Below, piece after piece: positions 8,978 through 17,577 of a stretch of 64,000 nucleotides of DNA; positions within the stretch are counted from its first letter, which is position 1, and each line of letters opens with the position of its first letter. The stretch covers positions 1-64,000 of the forward strand of contig CAVYZS010000006.1 in assembly GCA_963773085.1 (NCBI GenBank), in the 5' to 3' direction. The stretch is from JAENVT01 sp963773085. Lineage in GTDB: Bacteria > Actinomycetota > Acidimicrobiia > Acidimicrobiales > Ilumatobacteraceae. A program made the translations under genes and the position numbers. Under the pieces are notes generated by a model that saw nothing but the letters and a program-made list of their open reading frames with translations, searched no databases and had not been told where the DNA came from.

Positions 8978-9220
8978 CTAGCGACGGTGCATTGATGATC
9001 GCGTTGGCGGTTGTGTCGTTGGGGCGCCGGGTGTTTGGTCGAGCCACGCGGTGAGCTGTCTGCGCGATAGTCGCAGTTCGTTGCCGATGGTGAACTCGGT
9101 GAGTGGCAAGCGGCCAGTATTCAGCATTCGGTAGATGGTGCTTCGCGACACGCCGAGCCATGCGGCTGTTTGTGCGACAGTAAAGAGCCTCCACCCGGAC
9201 CAGGGCGATTCAACGTGCAT
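8978..9220 (-). CDS. Excisionase-family HTH DNA-binding protein
   Basis: This 80-residue protein carries the HTH_17/excisionase module: LFTVAQTAAWLGVSRSTIYR, MLNTGRLPLTEF, then ELRLSRRQLTAWLDQ. Proteins of this kind bend DNA at attachment sites or act as small regulators on integrative elements. ATG 9220 gives a compact domain with no extra N-terminal residues. It lies in the island between att copies 1 and 2, which otherwise lacks a recombinase, so it may have served the integrase family that made the att array. That link is inference. Confidence 0.75.
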   Translation of the reverse strand: MHVESPWSGWRLFTVAQTAAWLGVSRSTIYRMLNTGRLPLTEFTIGNELRLSRRQLTAWLDQTPGAPTTQPPTRSSMHRR

Positions 9221-9252
9221 GTTGGCCGGTCGAGGATCAGCGGGTGTCGGGA

Positions 9253-12200
9253 TCAGATTTCGCCGAGATCTGCGGAGCGGCCGGGCCGACTTCGCTCCGC
9301 TGGGACAGCGGTTGTTGACTTCGGGAACGTGGTGTCGGCGCCCTCTTCGTGCACCTCGGTCAGGAAGTCTCGAGTGTGGAAGCTGAAACGTGCGACTCTC
9401 GGCACCCACTGGGCATAGACAGACAAAGTGGTAACAAATGCGCCCTCGGCCTGCTCCACGAGATCCGCGAGACCTTGGTGGATCGCCTGCCACTCCGCGT
9501 TGTCCCGATGGTCGGTCCTTTGGGTCAGATTGTCCACAAGTACTTTGATGTCGGAATCCGTTGCGGCCCTGATGGCACGAAAGAGCGTTGGCACGCACGC
9601 GGGTCGCCCGACCAAAATGGCGACGAGGATGAGCACGGCCTGGTAGGGGCCGCCGCTGTCGTCTCCCACGAAGCTTGCAAGGTCGGCGTCGGGAATGCCG
9701 ATCCGTATGAGTCGGTAAACGTTGACGAGCTTCTTTGCCGACCGTGGGGTTGACACGATATGACCGAGCAATGGGATGAAAGCCCGCTCGTTTGGTCGAA
9801 TGCGCAAGCCCGGCGGCACCAGGTTCGGGAGTGCGGCCGCGGCGCGTACGGCGCCCTGCATTCCTGAGAATGTGTCGAGACCTTCCTGCACGTCGCGTGC
9901 TGAACGACCCACTTCCGAAGCGGGCTCTGCCTGCCGACGCTCCGAGGTCTCGGTGCCGAGTTCGGCGGCCTCGCCGGGCTCCACCGTTGGCACCGTTCGA
10001 AGCTCCGCCGGCCGCTCTGCTTCGGGGACCAGCGACTCTAGGTAGGGACGCGGCGCGATCCGCCCCCATCGGCCGCAGAGCGAAGGGAATCTGGAAGATC
10101 TTGTCGAGATAGTCAAGGGGTGTCGCCGCCTCCACGATGCCAGCGCCGTGGTCGCTCTCCACGTCCTTGAGAAGCGCCGCGTAGTGGCTTTCTAGCGACA
10201 GGAGCAGCCATCGTGGATCCACGGCGACGAAGACGACGAACAAAGGAATCGCCAGCAAGAGATGGATCGCCTCGAGCACCTCAACGACTCGACTGGGCGG
10301 ACAGCGATCGAGATCGTCCACATAAAGCACAATTCGTTGCAAGGGTGGCCGCTCACGAGAGCGACTGGCCGCCCACAGCCGGTTGGCGACGGACAGCTCG
10401 TCGTTCAGACGTAACAAGTCCCGGTGCACCAGCCACAGCAGTCCCCGGTACTTCATGTAGCTCTCGTCGATCTTGCGGCCTTCGAGGAAACCCTGCAGGC
10501 GGAGCGCTCCGTCCACAACTGCGAGCCGGCCACGGAGATCGGCTACCCGGCGCTGCACCTCAACTCGTTGTTCCTCGAGCCGCTTGGGTACCTCGGAACG
10601 GGCCCGCGACCACTGCGCCTTGACGCCGCCTGTGACCTTCGAGAGCGCCAGCAGTAGAGGACCAAAGACGCTCACGATCGCGACCATCCAGGCCACAACG
10701 AAGTGTTGCAGAACGATCGTCGCGACTAGTGCGAGAGCAACAGCTGCCGCGCTGATGAACACCAGCACCTTGTGAGCCTTGAGGTCGCGCCAGAACTGAC
10801 GAGCGCTGACGAAGGCCATATGTCCAACCATCAATTGCCGGAGCGAGGCGGGCGCGGAAGACAACCGGTTTAGACTGCCCGTGATCTGCCTTTCGGCCAG
10901 CTCCTCGCGAGTTAAGAGCTGCTTCAACTCGGCGGCCTGCGCCGGGCCAACGGCCAATTCGGTCGCCTCAACCGGCGACGATGCACCAGCCAGACCCTGA
11001 AACAAGTTCTCGACTATCCCCGACCACACGTATGTGTCGCTGTAGTGCCATGCGTTGAACGACACCTGAGCAACGCTCGCCACAAACTCACTCGCCCCAA
11101 GGTTTGCAGCAGATGCATCAGCCAAGGTGTTGACCCGAAGCTCAACTTGTCGCATGAAGCTCGATTTCCCGGTTCCCCACTCTCCGAGAAGACCGATTGA
11201 CAACGGTGGCTCGGTCGCGATTGCAGAAGCCAACTCGGCCAGCATCGCTACCTCACCTCCGAGGTCGAGGCGATCGTCGACTGCTGGATTGTCACTTGCG
11301 AGACCAGCCAGCTGGCCGGCCTTGCCCGCACCTCCGACCCCGGTTCCCCTGACATAGCGCCCCGTGGCCATGTTCCAGATCCGTACCGAGCCGTCATCTC
11401 CGACGCTGACGATTTCGGTGCCGTCGGGTGTCACCGCCACCGCCCGCACTCTGTCGGTGTGGCCGGTGAGTGGGGCACGGGGCTCGCCGGTGTGCCGGTC
11501 CCAGATCCGTACCGAGCCGTCCTCGCTGCCGCTGACGATTTCGGTGCCGTCGGGTGTCACTGCCACCGCCAACACCCTGCTGGTGTGGCCGGTGAGTGGG
11601 GCGCGGGGCTCGCCGGTGCGCCGGTCCCAGATCCGTACCGAGCCGTCCTCGCCGCCGCTGACGATATCGGTGCCGTCGGGTGTCACCGCCACCGCCCACA
11701 CCGCGCCGGTGTGGCCGGTGAGTGGGGCGCGGGGCTCGCCGGTGTGCCGGTCCCAGATCCGTACCGAGCCGTCCTCGCTGCCACTGAGGATTTCGGTGCC
11801 GTCGGGTGTCACCGCCACCGCCCGCACCGCGCTGGTGTGGCCGGTGAGCGGAGCGCGGGGCTCGCCGGTGCGCGAGTGTGCCGGTGTGCCGGTGTGCCGG
11901 TCCCAGATCCGTACGGAGCCGTCCGCGCTGCCGCTGACGATTTCGGTGCCGTCGGGTGTCACCGCCACCGCCCACACCCTGCTGGTGTGGCCGGTGAGTG
12001 GGGCGCGGGGCTCGCCGGTGTGCCGGTCCCAGATCTGTGCCGAGCCGTCCTCGCTGCCGCTGAGGATTTCGGTGCCGTCGGGTGTCACCGCCACCGTCAA
12101 CACCCTGCTGGTGTGGCCGGTGAGTGGGGCGCGGGGCTCGCCGGTGTGCCGGTCCCAGATCCGTACCGAGCCGTCGCTGCCGCCGCTGACGATTTCGGTG

Positions 12201-13296
12201 CCGTCGGGTGTCACTGCCACCGCCAACACCCTGCCGGTGTGGCCGGTGAGTGGGGCGCGGGGCTCGCCGGTGCGCCGGTCCCAGATCCGTACCGAGCCGT
12301 CCGCGCTGCCGCTGACGATTTCGGTGCCGTCGGGTGTCACCGCCACCGCCCACACCCCGCTGGTGTGGCCGGTGAGTGGGGCGCGGGGCTCGCCGGTGTG
12401 CCGGTCCCAGATCCGTACCGAGCCGTCCTGGCTGCCGCTGACGATTTCGGTGCCGTCGGGTGTCACTGCCACCGCCAACACCCTGCTGGTGTGGCCGGTG
12501 AGTGGGGCGCGGGGCTCGCCGGTGTGCCGGTCCCAGATCCGTACCGAGCCGTCCTCGCTGCCGCTGACGATTTCGGTGCCGTCGGGTGTCACTGCCACCG
12601 TCAACACCGCGCCGGTGTGGCCGGTGAGTGGGGCGCGGGGCTCGCCGGTGTGCCGGTCCCAGATCCGTACCGAGCCGTCGCTGCTGCCGCTGACGATTTC
12701 GGTGCCGTCGGGTGTCACCGCCACCGCCCGCACCCAACTGGTGTGGCCGGTGAGTGGGCGCGGGGCTCGCCGGTGCGCCGGTCCCAGATCCGTACCGAGC
12801 CGTCCTGGCTGCCGCTGACGATTTCGGTGCCGTCGGGTGTCACCGCCACCGCCCACACCCCGCTGGTGTGGCCGGTGAGTGGGGCGCGGGGCTCGCCGGT
12901 GTGCCGGTCCCAGATCCGTACCAAGCCGTCCTCGCCGCCGCTGACGATTTCGGTGCCGTCGGGTGTCACCGCCACCGCCAACACCCTGCCGGTGTGGCCG
13001 GTGAGCGGGGCGCGGGGCTCGCCGGTGTGCCGGTCCCAGATCCGTACCGAGCCGTCCTCGCCGCTGCTGACGATTTCGGTGCCCTCGGGTGTCACCGCCA
13101 CCGCCAACACCCTGCCCGCGTAGCCGCCGAAGGGCGGCCGAGTGAGATCGGCCGCGATTGAGGCGAGTTGCGCGCTTTCACGAATCACTGCGCTGTATCT
13201 TCGCCCATCTGTCGCGGTGAGTGGTGCAATGCGGCTATCGCTCCCGCCCAACGCAGAAGCCGGGCTCGACAACACGGGGGCTTCTATTCTCGCCAC
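9253..13296 (-). CDS. WD40-repeat/KAP P-loop NTPase protein (two homopolymer frameshifts)
   Basis: This is a 1,347-residue protein if two indels are corrected. Residues about 57-645 are 14 WD40 repeats of exactly 42 residues, enough for two seven-bladed propellers. A KAP P-loop NTPase domain follows: Walker A GEWGTGKSS at about 700, FNAWHYSD, two transmembrane helices inserted near 845, Walker B RIVLYVDDLDRCPP at about 993, and the KAP signature YLDKIFQIPFALRP near 1070. KAP NTPases are membrane-anchored and hydrolyse ATP; WD40 domains bind partners. One G is missing at about 12751 (GGG where sister repeats have GGGG) and one is extra in a run at 10063-10067. The two cancel, which argues for one real gene. 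Start GTG 13296 is tentative. A surveillance or defence role is inferred from the architecture. Confidence 0.8.
11362..13128 (-). repeat. 14 tandem 126-bp units coding WD40 repeats
   Basis: The 126-bp units are nearly identical at the DNA level, including third codon positions, which indicates recent duplication or gene conversion. Differences cluster at the residues after TGHT (for example SW, GA, SR, SG, GR, SA, DR), at the residue two after these (L, W or R), and at the pair before DGS (SE, SQ, SA, GS, GE, SS). One unit carries an extra eight residues from a local slippage at about 11870-11900. Confidence 0.95.
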
Positions 13297-13543
13297 AGCG
13301 AAGACGGTGCCGGGCGACGAACCGATCCGAAGAATTCGGGGAGCGGGGGCGCCGCCTCACTTGTACGAGTCGTGTACCACCTCGCGTCGACCGTCCCAGA
13401 GCTCCAAACCGCCGCCTGCAGTTCTCAGCGATTGCCGGTGGGCCCCGAAGTGACCAGCGGCTGGATGGGACGATTCGGCGATGACGCCGATGTGAGCGGT
13501 CGCGTGAGTGGTCCGATGAGTCTGCTTGTTCATCGTCGCTGGT

Positions 13544-14111
13544 ATGGATGTCTGCACCTGCCTCGAATCGGAACTGTTTCGTGCGTTTCGTCATGCGATC
13601 CCGCCTCGCTGGCGGCTCGATCCGAGCCTGGCCGGGTTCGAATCGCTCCTCGATGTTGTCGAAGCGATCAAGAATCTTGATGGGCGCTCCGACGAGATTG
13701 TGACGGCGTTGATCACCCGTGGTCGCGATGACCCGGTTGTGGTCACGGTGATCGTCGTTGCCCTGTTGCCGCTACTCCTAGCCCGCTGCGCCCATGACCG
13801 GAATCGCGTCGACGAACTCGTCGGCGAATTGGCGATTGTAATCAGCGAGTTCGACAGTCGTTGACTTCAGCCGGTGGCCGGCAAAAGCGGCCACTCGGCT
13901 GCTCGATAGGGCGTGGGGCAGGATACGTGTCCCGGCCCGACGCATTCAGCGGTTGGAGCCGTTTGACTCTCTTGAGTTGTGTAACCATCTCATCGACGTT
14001 CAGGCGGATCCCGAACGGGTTGTGGTCAATCGGGTGGCATTACATACCGTCCGTGACAATCTCGCTGCGTCGGGCCGCGGCTATCAAAGTGTGGTCCGAG
14101 CGTGGAACTGA
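13544..14111 (+). CDS. Hypothetical protein, frameshifted near 13857
   Basis: The first frame reads MDVCTCLESELFRAFRHAIP, then ESLLDVVEAIKNLDGRSDEI and a hydrophobic VVVTVIVVALLPLLLAR, and stops after EFDSR. The next frame continues as VVDFSRWPAKAATRLLDRAW and NHLIDVQADPERVVVNRVAL, and ends at 14111. The second half has no start codon of its own in frame, so one gene with a single indel is the simplest reading. I do not recognise the family. It lies just upstream of the WD40-KAP gene, divergently transcribed. Confidence 0.5.
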
Positions 14112-14738
14112 ACCAATACGTGACTCGTGACCGGTGCGGTGAACGTGCTCGTGCGCGGCTGTCGAGTAGTAGTCGCTCGGCCGATCGAACTGCGTGAGCG
14201 ATGGCAGATGAATCGTGTCTGTCGACGGCACGTAGCACGCAACGTTGCCGCCGTGGACGACATTGGCGCCGACAGCAGCGAAGTAGGCGTCGGCGTCGGC
14301 GATTCGCTCGCACTCTGGCCGCTTCGGCTCGGCCACGAGGTACGACTTGGCCCCGTCGACCTGTTCGGCGGCGAACACCGTGAACGTCCGAGCGAACAAC
14401 GACCGACGGCTGCCGCTGTCCTCGCCATCGTCCGAAGTGGTCGCGCGTTCGGTCGGCTTCCACAACACGACGTGCGTGCCGCGCTCACCGCGACGTACCT
14501 GCCGCGCGTGTCGTTGCCACCCGCGGTACGTCGCCCACGTCGACGACGACCAAGCCCGATCGGCCGCCGTCATCCCGAGGACCAGCGCGTTCCATCCTCG
14601 GTACGGACGACCGTCCACACGGCGCGGCAACCCGCCAGCGGCCAACCGGTGCCACGGCATCCGAAACCCGCGGGCGCCCGCCTCGATCGCTTCCACCAGA
14701 TCGGCGGTCACCTTCTCGAACAGATCTGACGCGTTCAT
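14040..14738 (-). CDS. ArdC-like antirestriction protein, C-terminally truncated
   Basis: MNASDLFEKVTADLVEAIEA begins the ArdC N-terminal ssDNA-binding domain (DUF1738), with the typical PWHRL, RPYRGWNALVL and STWATYRGWQ. The zincin-like domain follows (FTVFAAEQVDGA) with the metal site HEHVHRTGHESR near residue 200. Full ArdC proteins continue for 60-80 more residues. Here the frame runs into the overlapping plus-strand gene and stops after 232. ArdC helps incoming plasmids and integrative elements escape restriction. The break point near 14130 looks like a recombination or indel scar. Confidence 0.75.
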   Translation of the reverse strand: MNASDLFEKVTADLVEAIEAGARGFRMPWHRLAAGGLPRRVDGRPYRGWNALVLGMTAADRAWSSSTWATYRGWQRHARQVRRGERGTHVVLWKPTERATTSDDGEDSGSRRSLFARTFTVFAAEQVDGAKSYLVAEPKRPECERIADADAYFAAVGANVVHGGNVACYVPSTDTIHLPSLTQFDRPSDYYSTAAHEHVHRTGHESRIGSVPRSDHTLIAAARRSEIVTDGM

Positions 14739-15060
14739 CTCGACGCCACCTCCGACTCGGCTTTGCTCTACGGGTCGCGTCGGCGACGAGCGGCCTGTCA
14801 ACCCGAAGGGCTTGGCCCCGAGCCTGCGAGTGGGCTTGACCGGCCGTGAGCGTCGACGCACCCACCGCACCCGCCCGCAGGGCGGCAACGTCGTTGGAGC
14901 GCCCGGGGAGCCAGCGGCAGTTACCTCGTCTCCGATCCAGAGTGTGCCGACTGCCGTGCCGTGATGCCGCAGAGAACGCCGCAGGCCCGGCCATCGTGAT
15001 CACGATCAGGGCGTCGTCGGCGCTGACCGGACGACTAGGGTGCGCTGCGGGGGTGAATCG
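14739..15060. other. Intergenic, no supported gene
   Basis: This lies upstream of the ArdC-like gene and before the next plus-strand ORF. Only shadow ORFs are present. It presumably holds the ArdC promoter, but I could not pick one out. Confidence 0.4.
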
Positions 15061-15585
15061 ATGGGACTCTTAGATCGAGGGGCTAGATATCAGGCGTTCC
15101 ATGTACCAGTTTTGGGACGGAATCCGCCGTACGCCCTTCAATCGAACGGCGATGAGACCAAGAAACAAGCGATTGCGAGGAATATTGAGCAGCTGCGCCG
15201 TACGTCGCCCGTTGAGGACATGACGGCTCCGGCTGATGATTTCCTCGATGCAGCGGGCTTCACGGCGTACTCGGAATCTGCCGTTGAATCCGGGTCCCTT
15301 CCCGTAGATGTCTACGAAGTTACAAGGGCGTACCTGCACATTAATTTCTTCAACGGTGTCTATCTAGGTCTTGCCGAAAGAATGTATCGATTGTGGGTGG
15401 CACGGTTACTCGGTGAGTGTGGTGGGCGAGCCTGGATGGCGCTCGATGTGCTCATCGATCAGTTCGCTGAGGGTCATCTTTGCTTGACCTCGGCGTTTCG
15501 GTTTGACGTCACCTTGTTCGGCGGCCACGAGCCTCGCCAACTCGCTGGACGCCAACCTCTTGCCACCCATCACAATTTCGGCTGA
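15061..15585 (+). CDS. Hypothetical protein
   Basis: From ATG 15061 this is 174 residues. Base composition is less GC-rich than its neighbours in the first 350 bp, suggesting foreign origin. There is no recognised motif; segments such as TKKQAIARNIEQLRRTSP and YLHINFFNGVYLGLAERMYR look like genuine helical protein. The last 55 residues overlap a minus-strand ORF (15406-15570, MGGKRLASSELARLVAAEQG) and have weaker composition, so one of the two is probably not real or the gene is truncated next to att copy 2. Confidence 0.4.
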   Translation: MGLLDRGARYQAFHVPVLGRNPPYALQSNGDETKKQAIARNIEQLRRTSPVEDMTAPADDFLDAAGFTAYSESAVESGSLPVDVYEVTRAYLHINFFNGVYLGLAERMYRLWVARLLGECGGRAWMALDVLIDQFAEGHLCLTSAFRFDVTLFGGHEPRQLAGRQPLATHHNFG

Positions 15586-15758
15586 CGTACTGCTTCTTGC
15601 CGGTGACAGTGTCATTGCCCAGGAACACACGACGTTCCCATCGGCCTGGCGATCGTTCGCGCATCGAGCCTTGCATGACGAAAAGTCTCGACGGTTAGGT
15701 GGGATGTGGATGGGATGGAGATCCGGGCCAATTCGGATGCTGAGTCAAATAGTCCATC

Positions 15759-16017
15759 TGACCTGGTGCTTCTTGGTGCGCCCCCTGGGTTTCGAACCCA
15801 GAACCTGCGGATTAAGAGTCTTTTCAGAGCAGTTTCCGACCGTTTCTGAAAGCCCCTGACAGGCCCACTACCAGGGGCTTCAGTCGCTGACCGTTCCTGA
15901 CCGTCCCCGAATGTCGCGCCCATAGATGGGATGAAATATGAGATGACAACACCTGCGGATCTCGATATCCGCAGGTCTCGAAATGTCGAGCCAGATGTTG
16001 ACATTGATCCGCGGTTT
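15759..16017. repeat. Attachment-site copy 2: tRNA-Lys 3' end plus arm
   Basis: Positions 15759-15820 match the tRNA-Lys 3' half almost exactly. The shared arm follows, with CTGACCGTTC-type repeats and the hairpin CCTGCGGAT-N6-ATCCGCAGG (15952-15975). The boundary between two accretions is inferred here. Confidence 0.85.
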
Positions 16018-16044
16018 CCTCCACCACACCCCGGGGCGCATCAC

Positions 16045-17427
16045 TTATGGGGTAGTCGGTACCACATCACCCGACACCATGCCGTAGATCCGATATACGA
16101 GGTTCATCACCTCTACAGGCGTGGCTTCCTCGTTGCTGTTGTTGTGGATCACGATGGTGACATCCGTCTTCGGGAAGTAATACCAATGGGTCAGCGAACC
16201 CACTTGGTTCGCACGCCGGCCGATTGAGGTGCCGGTGAACCCCTCTCCGGCCGCCTGACACGGACAGTGGAGGTTGAGTGGAAACCTGTCGCCGACGTAG
16301 CGATCGCCGTCGGAGTCGGACAGTAGGTGGTCGGCCTTGAACTTGTCTGGGGTTGGGAGTCGATCAAGACCGGGCATCGTGCCCGTGGCCAGTGCATGTA
16401 CGAGTGACAACTGGTCAGACAGGGTGGACATGAGGCCGCCGTGAGCGACATTGAACGACACGTACGAATTGAGGGGGAAGTCCGACGTCGTATGTGCGGT
16501 TCCGTTGAAGTTGAATCGGCCGTACGAAAAGTTGACGGGCAGTTCCGCAGGCTCGATGATCCTGGTCTGATCGAGGCCCAACGGCTTGGCGAAGCGTGAG
16601 TCGATCAACTGGGCGAATGATTGGCCCGTGGCTTTCTCGATCATGAGCGCGAGAGCCATCGCCGCGGTCGCGCCGTCGCCTTTCGTGCCGATCGCGCCCG
16701 GCGCCGCCTTCGCCGCTTCAGCCAGCACTTCTTCCAATGTCCAGTTCTTGGTCCAGTCGCGAGTCACCAACTCGACCCAGTTGACGATCTGGGCCATGCC
16801 GTGACCGCCGAAGTCGCCGTCGCGTAGCATCTGAGCAGTGATCTCGCTCGCCTGCGGATATGTCGGTAGCCAGGTCGACAGCGTGACGTTCGGGGCAATG
16901 GTGCCCTCGTCCACCAGCATGTCGTACAGCGCGAAAAGCACATTGACCGTCACGTCGCCCGCCTCGAAGGGGGCTGTCGGGTCGAATGGGGCATCGGCGT
17001 GAGTCGCCTCGGTGCCAACACTTATCAGGAGATCCGCCTGACCGGGTACACGGATGCCGATCGATGCTCCGCTGGGAAGCGAGTCGGGAGGAGAGCCTGG
17101 GGAGACTGTGTAGAAGCCTGGAGCAAGGCTCGCGCTCAGGGCACCACGGATGTCGGGCTCAAGGTTGCTCAGCACAACGCCGGGATCATCGATGGCGATC
17201 GTGTCGATGCTGGCCGGCTCGGTGATCACCGGCTTTGTCGCTTCGGGTCCGGTCGCAGGTGGGGATGTCAATGTCGAGGTCTCCAAGCTGACTACCGAGT
17301 TCGGCGGCGTTGCATTGCCGCCAGTCTTCGTCGCGTCGTTGCCGCATGCTGCTGCGATGAGGCTGACAGCGAGCACCCACGACACGGCACCTGTCGTTGG
17401 TCGTGCCGCTGCTCGTATTCCGTTCAT
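16045..17427 (-). CDS. Serine-hydrolase-fold lipoprotein lacking catalytic motifs
   Basis: A 460-residue exported protein. A signal peptide ends in a lipobox (LIAAACGN), followed by a Thr/Ser/Pro-rich linker (about 35-80). A class-C beta-lactamase/serine hydrolase fold follows, recognisable from ALMIEKATGQSFAQLIDSRF and AKPLGLDQT. The usual nucleophile motif S-x-x-K is replaced by DVTVN (AGDVTVNVLFALYDMLVDEG), and the Y-x-N region reads GTKGDGAT, so it is likely a non-catalytic binder of cell-wall or surface ligands. It diverges from the SARP/kinase/STAND gene over a 150-bp shared promoter region, suggesting a functional link. The lost-motif call depends on my alignment by eye. Confidence 0.7.
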   Translation of the reverse strand: MNGIRAAARPTTGAVSWVLAVSLIAAACGNDATKTGGNATPPNSVVSLETSTLTSPPATGPEATKPVITEPASIDTIAIDDPGVVLSNLEPDIRGALSASLAPGFYTVSPGSPPDSLPSGASIGIRVPGQADLLISVGTEATHADAPFDPTAPFEAGDVTVNVLFALYDMLVDEGTIAPNVTLSTWLPTYPQASEITAQMLRDGDFGGHGMAQIVNWVELVTRDWTKNWTLEEVLAEAAKAAPGAIGTKGDGATAAMALALMIEKATGQSFAQLIDSRFAKPLGLDQTRIIEPAELPVNFSYGRFNFNGTAHTTSDFPLNSYVSFNVAHGGLMSTLSDQLSLVHALATGTMPGLDRLPTPDKFKADHLLSDSDGDRYVGDRFPLNLHCPCQAAGEGFTGTSIGRRANQVGSLTHWYYFPKTDVTIVIHNNSNEEATPVEVMNLVYRIYGMVSGDVVPTTP

Positions 17428-17577
17428 GGCTGTTTGCTCCTTCGTTCACGGTCGTTCGTGACCTGCTGGGCGCACGATCGCAACACCGACATACAGCTCC
17501 CTAACAATGGGTGCGTTGTCAGCGTTCTGTAATCGCCTTCGGTGACTATCTCCTACAGTTCTCAACAGGGAGGTCAG

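Noticed and set aside
11364..13123. Long plus-strand ORFs (484 and 554 codons) opposite the WD40 array
   Set aside because: They are antisense shadows of the repeat units, with low-complexity Pro/Val/Ser or Gly/Ala periodicity and no start context.
11362..13128. Tandem repeats of regular length that could suggest a CRISPR array
   Set aside because: Units are 126 bp, contiguous without unique spacers, and translate as 42-residue WD40 repeats in one frame.
15406..15570. 54-codon minus ORF (MGGKRLASSELARLVAAEQG...) near att copy 2
   Set aside because: No family or coupling, and it overlaps another ORF of equal weakness; left as an alternative only.
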